This document shows positions 35,955 to 43,611 of a DNA stretch of 64,000 bases, in pieces; the first letter of the stretch is position 1, and every line of letters starts with the position of its first letter. The DNA is from G963675935 sp963719005. Lineage in GTDB: Bacteria > Planctomycetota > Planctomycetia > Pirellulales > Thermoguttaceae. The translations under genes and the position numbers were made by a program. Under the pieces are notes generated by a model. That model was not told where the DNA came from. It ran no database searches and was given only the letters and a program-made list of their open reading frames with translations. The stretch lies in the NCBI GenBank assembly GCA_963719005.1, contig CAVRAR010000018.1, positions 124,001 to 188,000 of the forward strand. The letters are read 5' to 3'.

Positions 35955-36669
35955 CAGGGGGCACCTTCCCTAATCTCTTACACTCAGGCCGGGCGGATTT
36001 CTGACAAATTTTCTTCCGAACGGCCGCGATTCGTTCCCGTGGGCTACGCGATCTGTCTAGCGCCGCCTATTTTAGCACACACAGGGGCTGCGAACGCGGG
36101 AGTTTTGTCTGTCGTTGAACAGCGCCTCGCGCTTGGAGATGCGACACACCGCCGCAGTTTCTTGGCTGAAAGGCGCCTACAGAGGTGGCACCTCCGCGCG
36201 CTAAGCGTCACCTCCCAGACGTTACGGCGGCCTCGCCACCAAAGGTTTTTCACGGCTGCCGGAAGGGCACAGAAGAACCCGTGATTTTTCCCGCAAGAAT
36301 GGCGAGCCAAAGCCGGTTTTAGACGATTGAAACGCACGATGGAAGCCAGTTGCCGACGGCGCGAGGTTCAGCGTTTCGTGGTATTTCACCGGAGAACGGC
36401 TGTTGCTCCCGCGTTGTTAGGGTGTTATCTCCGGGCTTCTCTGAGCCGTTGCCTGCGGAAACGCCCGTCAGGCCCTGGATCCATTCGGTTTCGAGTCCTT
36501 TGTGTATTTGGGATATAGGGACTACTACGCGCTCGCCGAGAAATCCGCTAGAATTCCGGTATCGGTGGCGGCAGCGGCGGCGAGGATTGGTCGAAGAACC
36601 AGCGGTTTCCTGCCAATGGCAGCGATACGCGTCGCCATAAGATATTTTGCGCAAAGAATTTACGATCAG
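35955..36669. other. Intergenic region before the tRNA gene
   Basis: About 700 bp with no convincing gene on either strand. It separates the ECF/kinase operon from the tRNA-Arg and the start of the mobile region. The last 150 bp presumably contain the tRNA promoter, but I see no clear hexamers. Confidence 0.4.
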
Positions 36670-36743
36670 GTCCCCGTAGCTCAATTGGATAGAGTGTCGG
36701 CCTCCGGAGCCGAAGGTTCCGCGTTCGAATCGCGGCGGGGATA
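36670..36743 (+). tRNA. tRNA-Arg (anticodon CCG)
   Basis: 74 nt. Acceptor stem GTCCCCG / CGGGGAT with a G-U end pair and discriminator A. Anticodon arm TCGGC-CTCCGGA-GCCGA reads CCG. T arm CCGCG-TTCGAAT-CGCGG. CCA is not encoded (ACT follows). A tyrosine integrase starts 135 bp downstream on the same strand, so the 3' end of this tRNA is the likely attachment site. Confidence 0.93.
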
Positions 36744-36878
36744 CTAGACTTACGACGACGGCCAGGCCGTTGTCACAGATGCATGTCACAGAAAAGCCCC
36801 GCTCCTGCGGACACAGGAGCGAGGCCAACGAACCTCTCGGCTCGTTTCGGGTGATTCCTGAAAGCTGGAGGTTCAGAC

Positions 36879-38069
36879 ATGCCAAAGTTCGCAAAACCCT
36901 GGTATCGCCCCTCGCGAGGGGTCTGGTACGTCACGCTGCACGGTAAGCAGCACAATCTTGGGCCGGAACGCGAAGCCGCGTTCCAGAAATACGGGGAGCT
37001 TCTCGCGAAGCCCCCGGAGCCGACGGAAGCCCCGAAGGCTCCGTCCACCATGCTCGTCGGCCTCATCCAGAGGTTCATGGCCGACGTCCGGGCCAATAGC
37101 GCCGCGGATACAGTCGAGTGGTACAGGCATCGCCTGCAACGGCTCGTCGATTATCTGAGCGGTCTTAATCTTGAGGGCATCGAGGTCGCGGAACTGAAAC
37201 GCGGGCTCATCAAGGACTGGCTCAATGCCTACCCGCATCTGTCGAGCGGCTCGAAGAGGAACCTCGCCCGAGCCATTCAGCGGGTGATGAATTGGGCGGT
37301 CGAACAGAAATTGATCGACCACAATCCGCTGGCCGGGATGAAGAAGCCGAAGGCGGGGAAGCGGGAGAGGGTCATTTCGGACGCCGAATGGGAGGACATC
37401 CAGTCGCTCGTCGAGGATCCCGATTTTCGCGACCTTCTCCTCGTGACGTGGGAGACGGGATGCCGGCCGCAAGAGTCGCTCATTGTCGAGGCCCGGCACG
37501 TCGATCTCGTCAATTCGCGGTGGGTGTTCCCGGTTGCGGAATCGAAGACCGATCTCCCGCGATTCGTGTACCTGACGGATCGGGCGATGGAAATCACGCG
37601 ACGACGGATGCTCCGCTATCCTCACGGCCCGCTCTTCCGCAACTCCAACGGAAAGCCCTGGACAACCTGTGCCGTGAACTGCGCTTTCATGCGGATTCAG
37701 TTCCGCATGGGGCAGCGGATCATGCGGGAACAGGAGCGAGAAATCAGCCGCGATGAGGTCGAGGAGTTCATCGCGAACCTCAACCCGACGCGGCGGACGA
37801 AAGGAAAGAGCGTTCCGAAGAGTCGAGTGGACTTGCGGAAGGAGGCACGAAAGAAGCTCACGTACCGTTTGGCCGGAAAGCTCGCTCCGAAGTTCTGCCT
37901 CTACAACATTCGCCATACCTGGATGAACCGTTTGCTGACCAATGGGGTGGATGCCTTGACCGTCGCCATCCTTGCGGGCCACTGCGACCCGAGCACGCTC
38001 GTGAAAACCTACCAGCACCTTTCGCAGAACCCGCGGTACATGCTGGAGCAGGCCCGACGGGCAAGCTAG
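36879..38069 (+). CDS. Tyrosine recombinase / integrase of a tRNA-targeting element
   Basis: 396 residues; GGAGG at 36867-36871 supports the ATG. An N-terminal arm-binding part (WYRPSRGVWYVTLHGKQHNL) precedes a core-binding domain (about 60-155) and a catalytic domain. Catalytic residues: R in TWETGCRPQESLIVEARHVD, K near VAESKTDLPRFVYL, HxxR-like R in CLYNIRHTWMNRLL, H in ILAGHCDPSTLVKTYQHL with the Tyr. Position beside the tRNA 3' end indicates integration into tRNA-Arg. Its 3' end overlaps that of the excisionase-like gene by 4 bp. Confidence 0.92.
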   Translation: MPKFAKPWYRPSRGVWYVTLHGKQHNLGPEREAAFQKYGELLAKPPEPTEAPKAPSTMLVGLIQRFMADVRANSAADTVEWYRHRLQRLVDYLSGLNLEGIEVAELKRGLIKDWLNAYPHLSSGSKRNLARAIQRVMNWAVEQKLIDHNPLAGMKKPKAGKRERVISDAEWEDIQSLVEDPDFRDLLLVTWETGCRPQESLIVEARHVDLVNSRWVFPVAESKTDLPRFVYLTDRAMEITRRRMLRYPHGPLFRNSNGKPWTTCAVNCAFMRIQFRMGQRIMREQEREISRDEVEEFIANLNPTRRTKGKSVPKSRVDLRKEARKKLTYRLAGKLAPKFCLYNIRHTWMNRLLTNGVDALTVAILAGHCDPSTLVKTYQHLSQNPRYMLEQARRAS

Positions 38070-38290
38070 AGCCTGATGTTCTTGAGGTGAAGACGTGGAG
38101 CCCTCCGTGGCTCCACGGTCACTTCCACAACGCAGGAATCGAGGTAGCCCATCACGTCTTCCTCGCGGAAGCGGAGAGCTCCTCTTCCGATTCGGAAACA
38201 GTGCAACTTTCCCTCGTCCTTGAGCCTGTAGACAAGGCTCTCGGAAATTGAGAGGGCGTCGGCTACTTCCGCAACGGTGAGGAGTTTCAT
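38066..38290 (-). CDS. Excisionase-like HTH protein
   Basis: 74 residues. Excisionase/HTH_17 domain: MKLLTVAEVADALSISESLV, YRLKDEGKLHCFRIGRGALR, FREEDVMGYLDSC. Convergent with the integrase and overlapping its end, which suits a recombination directionality factor. Its ATG overlaps the stop of the small zinc-ribbon frame upstream. Confidence 0.8.
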   Translation of the reverse strand: MKLLTVAEVADALSISESLVYRLKDEGKLHCFRIGRGALRFREEDVMGYLDSCVVEVTVEPRRAPRLHLKNIRL

Positions 38291-38439
38291 TTCTTCTCAG
38301 CGATCATCTTCTTCGTGGGTTTTTCTCCCGCTCTCTCGTGGAGGCATTTCGCACAGAGGACTCCCTGAAGATCGGGAACCTTGGCCTCGAACGTCATCTG
38401 TGTGCTCTTGCAAAGGGCACACGGTTTCTTGGATGTGAA
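38287..38439 (-). CDS. Small zinc-ribbon protein (start uncertain)
   Basis: The conserved-looking section VFTSKKPCALCKSTQM ... GVLCAKCLHERAGEKP has two CxxC pairs. It ends with a TGA that overlaps the ATG of the excisionase-like gene, suggesting translational coupling. No ATG lies near; the open frame extends back to 38649 through sequence that looks non-coding, so a non-ATG start is possible. Confidence 0.45.
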   Translation of the reverse strand, partial: FTSKKPCALCKSTQMTFEAKVPDLQGVLCAKCLHERAGEKPTKKMIAEKK

Positions 38440-38930
38440 TACTGTAGAAAGGAGCAGCGAGAGGCGGCCCGTTTGCGGACGGTTGCCTGATCGAAAGAAG
38501 GACGTTACGATGAGAGACGACCTGGGCGGAGGATAGGGCTCCGGTGGGAACCGACCCGAGCGCCGCCCCAGGGGTTGTGAGCGAGGTCCGGGCGGTGGTT
38601 CTGCTGCCGCCCACCTCCCTCGCTTACAACACCAAAGCGAAAAATCCAAGCACTACCAACCAACTTCAACACCCGGACGATCCTAGCAAGCCAATCGAAG
38701 TTTCCATTTCACGCTGAACCAAGACACTACAATTTCGTGTGGCGGACTCGGAAGCCTGGCAAGAGCGGAAAACGCCGTCCGACGGCTGCCATGATGGCCA
38801 AGCTGACCCACCACCTGTGGAGGTTCGATGAGTTGTTCGACGCGGTTCTAAAGCCAGCAACACAGAGCTAGGACACTACCGGAGAAAGACCAAAGTGGCT
38901 TAGCACGCGGGAAGATGGTACAATAGAGAT
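38440..38930. other. Intergenic region with an inverted repeat
   Basis: No supported gene. GTTGTGAGCGAGG (38574-38586) and CCTCGCTTACAAC (38618-38630) pair with one mismatch around a GC-rich inner stem. It may be a regulatory or recombination site. A TACAAT at 38919-38924 lies 7 bp before the next start codon and would give a leaderless or near-leaderless mRNA. Confidence 0.45.
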
Positions 38931-39134
38931 ATGACAGACTTCGGAAAAGGACCGACGCTGGCCGAAACGAATCCGTGGCTTCGAGATGAGGCGGAGCGGA
39001 TCGATCGGATTCTGGACGTGACAGAGCGCGATAGCGTCATTGAGGGGCTACCGCCTTTCTCCGGGGAAACACGCGAGCGGCTCCGCGAGGAACTCACGGC
39101 CGGTTCTCGGCCCGTGCGAGTGCCTGGCAAATGA
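38931..39134 (+). CDS. VbhA-like antitoxin candidate
   Basis: 67 residues, MTDFGKGPTLAETNPWLRDE. The segment ERDSVIEGLPPFSGETRERL, then REELTAG, resembles the inhibitory helix and tail of VbhA-type Fic antitoxins. In those proteins (S/T)xxxEG is followed by L, a Pro-containing turn, and a GEL-like end. Here the Ser position is Asp with Ser one residue later. It is convergent with the fic gene and overlaps its 3' end by 41 bp, instead of preceding it as is usual. Leaderless promoter upstream. Confidence 0.55.
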   Translation: MTDFGKGPTLAETNPWLRDEAERIDRILDVTERDSVIEGLPPFSGETRERLREELTAGSRPVRVPGK

Positions 39135-39747
39135 TTTCGACCATCGGCACATAGTCTCGCTTGAATGCGGCTTTCGCCGCCTTGATGTATTGACGCTGCC
39201 CATCGTCGCTTTGGTCATAGACCAGAAGCGGTCGTCCCGTCTGTGCGGCAAGCAGGTTGGTTGCGAGTTTGATCGTGCGCGCGTTGCCCTCGCGGAAGGG
39301 ATGGATGACGAGGAACTCACCCTGGATTTCTCCAACGGCGGCACAAAAAACGGAATCGTCACTCAGGTCTCCGGCAGGGAACTTCCGAAGCACATTCTGC
39401 TCATATTCAAGCATGTTCGCGTCCAAGAAGTCCGGGGCCGGCCAAGTGGTGCCCGGCTTACTGATCCACACCGAACGCCAATGCCCGGCCCAATCGTATA
39501 GGTCGCCGAAGATACGGGCGTGGACGTGGCGGAGAAGGTCACAGGTGATCGGTGTATCGGTCCGTACTTCGCGGAGCAAGTCGCGGTAGGCACGGGCAAG
39601 GGCCTCCTCCTCCGCCATTTGAATCTGGCTGAGGTCGGTGATTGCAAGTCTGTTGCGCAGCACGGTCCCCGCAGCATCGACATATTGCGCCTCGATATTG
39701 CCGGTCACGTCGTACCGATCGCGGCGTTGTTTTGGTTTTTTTGCCAT
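39094..39747 (-). CDS. Fic-family protein (putative AMPylating toxin)
   Basis: 217 residues from MAKKPKQRRDRYDVTGNIEA. The Fic motif is HPFREGNARTIKLATNLLAA, with the catalytic His and the GN-R phosphate-binding part; Ala replaces the usual Gly after Asn. The flap region precedes it (DWAGHWRSVWISKPGTTWPA). The domain is close to VbhT/BepA-type Fic domains, which AMPylate targets such as topoisomerases. No (S/T)xxxE(G/N) inhibitory motif is seen in this protein, so it should need an external antitoxin, and the convergent small gene is the candidate. It is the last gene of the coupling-protein operon. Confidence 0.88.
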   Translation of the reverse strand: MAKKPKQRRDRYDVTGNIEAQYVDAAGTVLRNRLAITDLSQIQMAEEEALARAYRDLLREVRTDTPITCDLLRHVHARIFGDLYDWAGHWRSVWISKPGTTWPAPDFLDANMLEYEQNVLRKFPAGDLSDDSVFCAAVGEIQGEFLVIHPFREGNARTIKLATNLLAAQTGRPLLVYDQSDDGQRQYIKAAKAAFKRDYVPMVEIICQALARAENRP

Positions 39748-39806
39748 GAGACCAATATATAGCGGGAAAGGACAAGCGACCAGCCGGGACAACCGGCCTC
39801 GGAGCC

Positions 39807-40082
39807 TTACGCATCCACGCGGGCCGGCAGAGAATGTCCGTCTTCATCATCCTCCGAAGGCGGGAAAGCGCCCGGCTGATCGTCAACAAGCGGGGGAGTG
39901 AAGAAAATCTCGGGGCAGCACGGCCGCAAGATGTCGAGAATCCGCTTCTTCTTCTCCTGCGTGATTTGCCCCAGCGCTGCATAGTACATCGCCATGCGAA
40001 CCCGCCGACGCGCCTCTTCCGTTCTCTTGATGGAATCCGGATGTTCCCGCGTCAGCGTGGTGGTTGAGAGGGAAGATAGCAT
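39807..40082 (-). CDS. Hypothetical protein of the mobile element
   Basis: 91 residues, MLSSLSTTTLTREHPDSIKR. A helical middle (EEARRRVRMAMYYAALGQIT, QEKKKRILDILRPC) and an acidic tail (PPSEDDEDGHS). Starts 3 bp after the stop of the next gene upstream and is part of the same transcript as the coupling protein. No family recognised. Confidence 0.55.
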   Translation of the reverse strand: MLSSLSTTTLTREHPDSIKRTEEARRRVRMAMYYAALGQITQEKKKRILDILRPCCPEIFFTPPLVDDQPGAFPPSEDDEDGHSLPARVDA

Positions 40083-40085
40083 ACC

Positions 40086-40301
40086 TCACGTCGCCTTCTT
40101 GTTGATGGCTGCACGAATGCGATCCACATCGGCCTTGAGTTCTTGGAAATCCTTCCATGTGGGTGCGGTGATTTGGGAGTGGGTTCCCTCCGCCAGTAGT
40201 TGCCTCACCATTCCTTCCAACCGTTCCACGTTGGCGGCGAGAGTCACGTACAGGGCGGGCAAGTCCTCCGGTGCCGGCGGCAGGCGTTTGGTCTTATTCA
40301 T
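40086..40301 (-). CDS. Hypothetical small helical protein of the mobile element
   Basis: 71 residues, MNKTKRLPPAPEDLPALYVT. Two predicted helices (LAANVERLEGMVRQLLAEG and WKDFQELKADVDRIRAAINK). The ATG overlaps the TGA of the coupling-protein gene (ATGA), indicating translational coupling. Unknown function. Confidence 0.6.
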   Translation of the reverse strand: MNKTKRLPPAPEDLPALYVTLAANVERLEGMVRQLLAEGTHSQITAPTWKDFQELKADVDRIRAAINKKAT

Positions 40302-42127
40302 GCGGTATGAGCGAGTATACCCTGTATTTCCCTCTCCACTTGGTCGGCCGAACGGGCATAGCGGTGGCGGGAGGTGCGTCGAATGATCATGGAACGCGGT
40401 CGATCCGGGTCAGGCACCGGGGGCGGCAGTGTCTCCATCGAGAATGGCCTGCTGGGCATTCCCTCAATCAGGAGCCTCAAGTACGCGGTGAATCTTGGCA
40501 GGGCCATGAGATCCTGCGGCGTCACCCCGCCTGCCAACTGGTTCGCCAGTGTTTCGGCATCGGTTGCACCCACCTCAAATACCAAGAGGCTTCCGACGTT
40601 TCCGAACACCGCCTCAGCGGTGGCCTCATTCATCTGCGCTAGGTATTGATTTGCGATGACAAGGCTAAGACGGAACTTCCTCGCCTCGCTCAGAATGGTG
40701 GCGAAGGATTCGGTACAGAAATTTTGGAACTCATCTACATAGAGGAAAAAGTCACGGCGTTGCGATTCGGGAATGTCCGACCGACTCATGGCCGCCAACT
40801 GAATGCCGCTCACCAAGAGGGAGCCAAGGAGGTTGGAAGCGTCTTCGCCGATTTTCCCCTTGCTCAGATTGACGATCAAGATGCGTCCCTCGTCCATGAT
40901 CTTGCGGAAATCAAGACGAGAGCGGGATTGCCCGACGATGGCCCGAAGGATCGGCTGACTGAGGAACTGGCCGATCTTGTTTTGGATCGCCGGCAGAGCC
41001 TCGGCCTGGTACTGCGGTTTCCAGCCGGCGAATTCCCGCTCCCAAAACATCTTCACCACGGGATCCGTGAGTTTGCCGGTAATCATCTTCCGATAGGCGG
41101 GGTCGCTGAGGAGTTGTTGCAGGGAGAGGAGCGATGTGCCCGGAACTTCCAGGAGGGCAAGGAGGGCATTGGAAAGGATGTATTCGAGCCGTGGCCCCCA
41201 GCTTTCGCCGAAAATGTTCTTGAAGGAGGCGACGATGCCCGATGCCACGAGGGGCCGCTGATGCGGGTCATTGCAGGCCAGCGGATTGAACGCCAACGGA
41301 AAACCTCGGTCGCCGGCGTCGAACACCACCACGTCATTCGTGCGATGCGGGGGTACGCAATCGAGAAGGGAGTCGGCGAGCTCGCCGTGCGGATCGACGA
41401 GTGCCACGCCACGCCCGGCTTGAATATCCGAGGTAATCAGTTTGTGGAGGAGCGTTGTTTTACCCATTCCGGTTTTTCCGATGACGGCAAGGTGTCGTCT
41501 TCGATCATCCGTCCGAATGCCGAAAATATCCCGGTTCGCGCGAAACTTCACGCGGCCGAGTGCGGCAAGATCGGCGTCGTGTGTCGGGCAGGGGAGAACG
41601 GAGGGCGGCTCCAACTCACGGCTTTGGTTGACGGCCATGGCCGGCGCACGGACCGTGGACGTGGCGGGATGCCAGAGGGTAGCAAGTTCTTCGGCGGAGA
41701 GGAGGAAATTGCGGCTACCGGAGGCGGGAGAGGCAGCAAGGCCATGTCGAATCGCGGCAGGACGGAAACTCGCCCTGCGGGGAACGGTGAACTGTCCAAA
41801 CGCGCCTGCCATTTGACGAAGTTGCCTCTCGGCCGCCATCATGCGTCCGTGGGGAGCGGAAACCATCAGGCACAGGTGAACGTCAAAGAGGTGCCGGGAG
41901 AGTTTGTCAGAACCGGCCTGGAGATCGTCCTCACGATCGTGGGTGCGGCCAGTTGGCAACACTGCCTCGGCGTGGTGGCTTGGCCCGCGGGATGCCATAC
42001 GAGCAATGCAATTCAGCAGTGCGGCCATGAGCCGTGAAGGGAGCGTGTAGCCGGTGGCCGTGACGGCGTAGGCCCGGGCGACTATCGGATGAGAACGGAA
42101 GAACGGTCTCATCATTCGGCGTAGCAC
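40298..42127 (-). CDS. Conjugative coupling protein-like ATPase (TraD/HerA-type)
   Basis: 609 residues. Walker A AVIGKTGMGKTTLLHKLITS, Walker B RDFFLYVDEFQNFCTESFAT, and an arginine-finger region LVIANQYLAQMNEATAEAV. GVALVDPHGELADSLLDCVP is typical of type IV coupling/DUF87 ATPases of integrative elements. About 190 residues before the P-loop carry no membrane helices. It probably moves the relaxed DNA to a transfer channel, but no VirB4 or other channel genes are in this window. The start overlaps the end of the upstream gene by 16 bp in another frame; the pair may be one protein split in two. Confidence 0.85.
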   Translation of the reverse strand: MLRRMMRPFFRSHPIVARAYAVTATGYTLPSRLMAALLNCIARMASRGPSHHAEAVLPTGRTHDREDDLQAGSDKLSRHLFDVHLCLMVSAPHGRMMAAERQLRQMAGAFGQFTVPRRASFRPAAIRHGLAASPASGSRNFLLSAEELATLWHPATSTVRAPAMAVNQSRELEPPSVLPCPTHDADLAALGRVKFRANRDIFGIRTDDRRRHLAVIGKTGMGKTTLLHKLITSDIQAGRGVALVDPHGELADSLLDCVPPHRTNDVVVFDAGDRGFPLAFNPLACNDPHQRPLVASGIVASFKNIFGESWGPRLEYILSNALLALLEVPGTSLLSLQQLLSDPAYRKMITGKLTDPVVKMFWEREFAGWKPQYQAEALPAIQNKIGQFLSQPILRAIVGQSRSRLDFRKIMDEGRILIVNLSKGKIGEDASNLLGSLLVSGIQLAAMSRSDIPESQRRDFFLYVDEFQNFCTESFATILSEARKFRLSLVIANQYLAQMNEATAEAVFGNVGSLLVFEVGATDAETLANQLAGGVTPQDLMALPRFTAYLRLLIEGMPSRPFSMETLPPPVPDPDRPRSMIIRRTSRHRYARSADQVEREIQGILAHTA

Positions 42128-42597
42128 CTTCTGGCGCGCTTCACGCGACGCCTCGTTGCGGGGCGAATGGTCATTTCGATTCGCGCGGAAAAGCGCCGTT
42201 CCTTGTCCGGGGCAAGCGCAGCGAAGATGCCGGTCAGCGGATCGGATGTGTTGCGGTTGAGCGTGTCTTCAAACTGCACGTAGCGACGGATTGGAAACAG
42301 GTCCGGGCACAACCGAAGTTCCAACGACCGGGCGTCACCTTCAATCGGAAATGCCACGGCATCGTCCGGCAGACCTTCCATCACGCAGTCGGGATAGTGA
42401 GCGGCAAGCTGGCTCGTCACGATCGAGGAAAGCTCCGGCGGGAACTTCGCAAAGATCGCAATGGAGTTTCCACGGCACCCGAATCCCAGCGTCATGGGAA
42501 GCCGCTCCGGATTCGCCTGATGGATCGCCGCGAGAACTTGCTCCATGTACTGCGGCCCGCGCTCACTGTCAGCCGGTACGCTGAGATCAATGAACAT
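42112..42597 (-). CDS. N-terminal partner of the coupling protein
   Basis: 161 residues from MFIDLSVPADSERGPQYMEQ. The sequence FCRGNSIAIFAKFPPEL-like (FGCRGNSIAIFAKFPPELSS), TSQLAAHYPDCVMEGLPDD, FPIRRYVQFEDTLNRNTSDP and RFSARIEMTIRPATRRRVKR resembles the N-terminal domain that precedes the ATPase in many large coupling proteins of integrative elements. Here it is a separate gene overlapping the ATPase gene by 16 bp. Confidence 0.6.
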   Translation of the reverse strand: MFIDLSVPADSERGPQYMEQVLAAIHQANPERLPMTLGFGCRGNSIAIFAKFPPELSSIVTSQLAAHYPDCVMEGLPDDAVAFPIEGDARSLELRLCPDLFPIRRYVQFEDTLNRNTSDPLTGIFAALAPDKERRFSARIEMTIRPATRRRVKRARRCYAE

Positions 42598-42876
42598 GAC
42601 GGGAGGATAGCAGAGGGAGGGGAGGGAAGCCCCTGTTGTATCTCGAATACGGTGGCAAAGCGGCATTTGTTGTTGGTGATGAGAGTGATTGATAACACAT
42701 TGTCATGCAAGAGAAAGATTGCAAGGTAAGCCTTATTATTGAGCCGTGTTCGATGCGAAGGAACCCTCCGGCGTGTACACTGTGCATGTGCTCTCGGTGC
42801 CGGATGAGTTGCGGCAATACCTCGACCTGGACGGTGCGCCCTGCCGCTCATTGATGCTGAAGGAGGGTGCGGGTAC

Positions 42877-43026
42877 ATGCTCATGCCGGTCACTTTCACG
42901 CGAGAGGCTGGCGGGCGGGTTCTGGCGCGTGTGCCCGGCGTTCGGGCGGTGGGGGAGGCGAATCAGCCGAGCGAAGCCCTCGCGACGCTCGCCATCGTCA
43001 TAAAAGACAACCTATCGCGGCTCTGA
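42877..43026 (+). CDS. Small hypothetical protein
   Basis: 49 residues, MLMPVTFTREAGGRVLARVP ... ALATLAIVIKDNLSRL. AGGAGG at 42861-42866 is 10 bp before the ATG. An open frame just upstream (from 42746, MFDAKEPSGVYTVHVLSVPD) is in another frame and could be its displaced N-terminus. Divergent from the coupling operon. Function unknown. Confidence 0.4.
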   Translation: MLMPVTFTREAGGRVLARVPGVRAVGEANQPSEALATLAIVIKDNLSRL

Positions 43027-43611
43027 CAATGTGCGACGGTGGTGACTCCGTGCCGGCTCGGACGTGAAAAAAGGGGTCTTCGGCAGAATTCGTGGGTGAA
43101 ATTGGGCTGGTTAGCAGTGGAGACGTGCGTTTTCTGAGGCATAGCAGGACAAATGAATGATCGGAAAACCGCAGGATTCCGTGGCTTTGGGGCCGCTTGG
43201 CGGCAGAAGTGGCCGAATACCTGGCCCACGACCGTGCCTCCGACAGACCAAGAAACGCCGCCGGAATCTGTGTCCCGAATTCTCGATCCTGGAAAAGCAC
43301 GGGAACATCACGATTTCTCGGGGTTTAAGCGGCGTTTATGCCCAAAACCTACCCACGAATTCTGCTGAGGAGGCGAAAAAAGTGTTACCCATCACCTCAT
43401 CACATACACTTGGCAAGAAGTTTCCCGGGGAAAGTCCGGCAAATACCGCTCAGAATCTCAGTATTCCCCGTGAAAATACGGGGTATTGATTCTGTGGGGG
43501 CTGGTGTTATCGGAGGTAATGACACCTCTTGAGACACCAAAATCGCAAAGTGACCCCCAGAGAGCGGCACCAGAAAGCGTAGACGACACCCTTGCACAGG
43601 AGTCCTCAGCC
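43027..43611. other. Non-coding region with inverted repeats upstream of the second integrase
   Basis: No supported gene. GCAGAATTCGTGGGT at 43083-43097 recurs in inverted form at 43351-43365. TTTCCCGGGGAAA lies at 43421-43433. An imperfect hairpin TATTCCCCGT / ACGGGGTATT sits near 43462-43486. The region may contain the attachment site of the downstream integrase. Confidence 0.5.

Noticed and set aside
36798..36819. Hairpin CGCTCCTG/CAGGAGCG between tRNA and integrase
   Set aside because: No T run and no link to an attachment repeat could be shown; not listed as a feature.
36319..36894. Minus-strand frame across the tRNA gene
   Set aside because: It covers the tRNA-Arg and the integrase ribosome site and has no domain.
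42746..43003. 85-codon frame MFDAKEPSGVYTVHV...
   Set aside because: Its second half becomes Arg/Ser-rich while another frame with a good ribosome site opens at 42877. At most the first 45 codons could be real.
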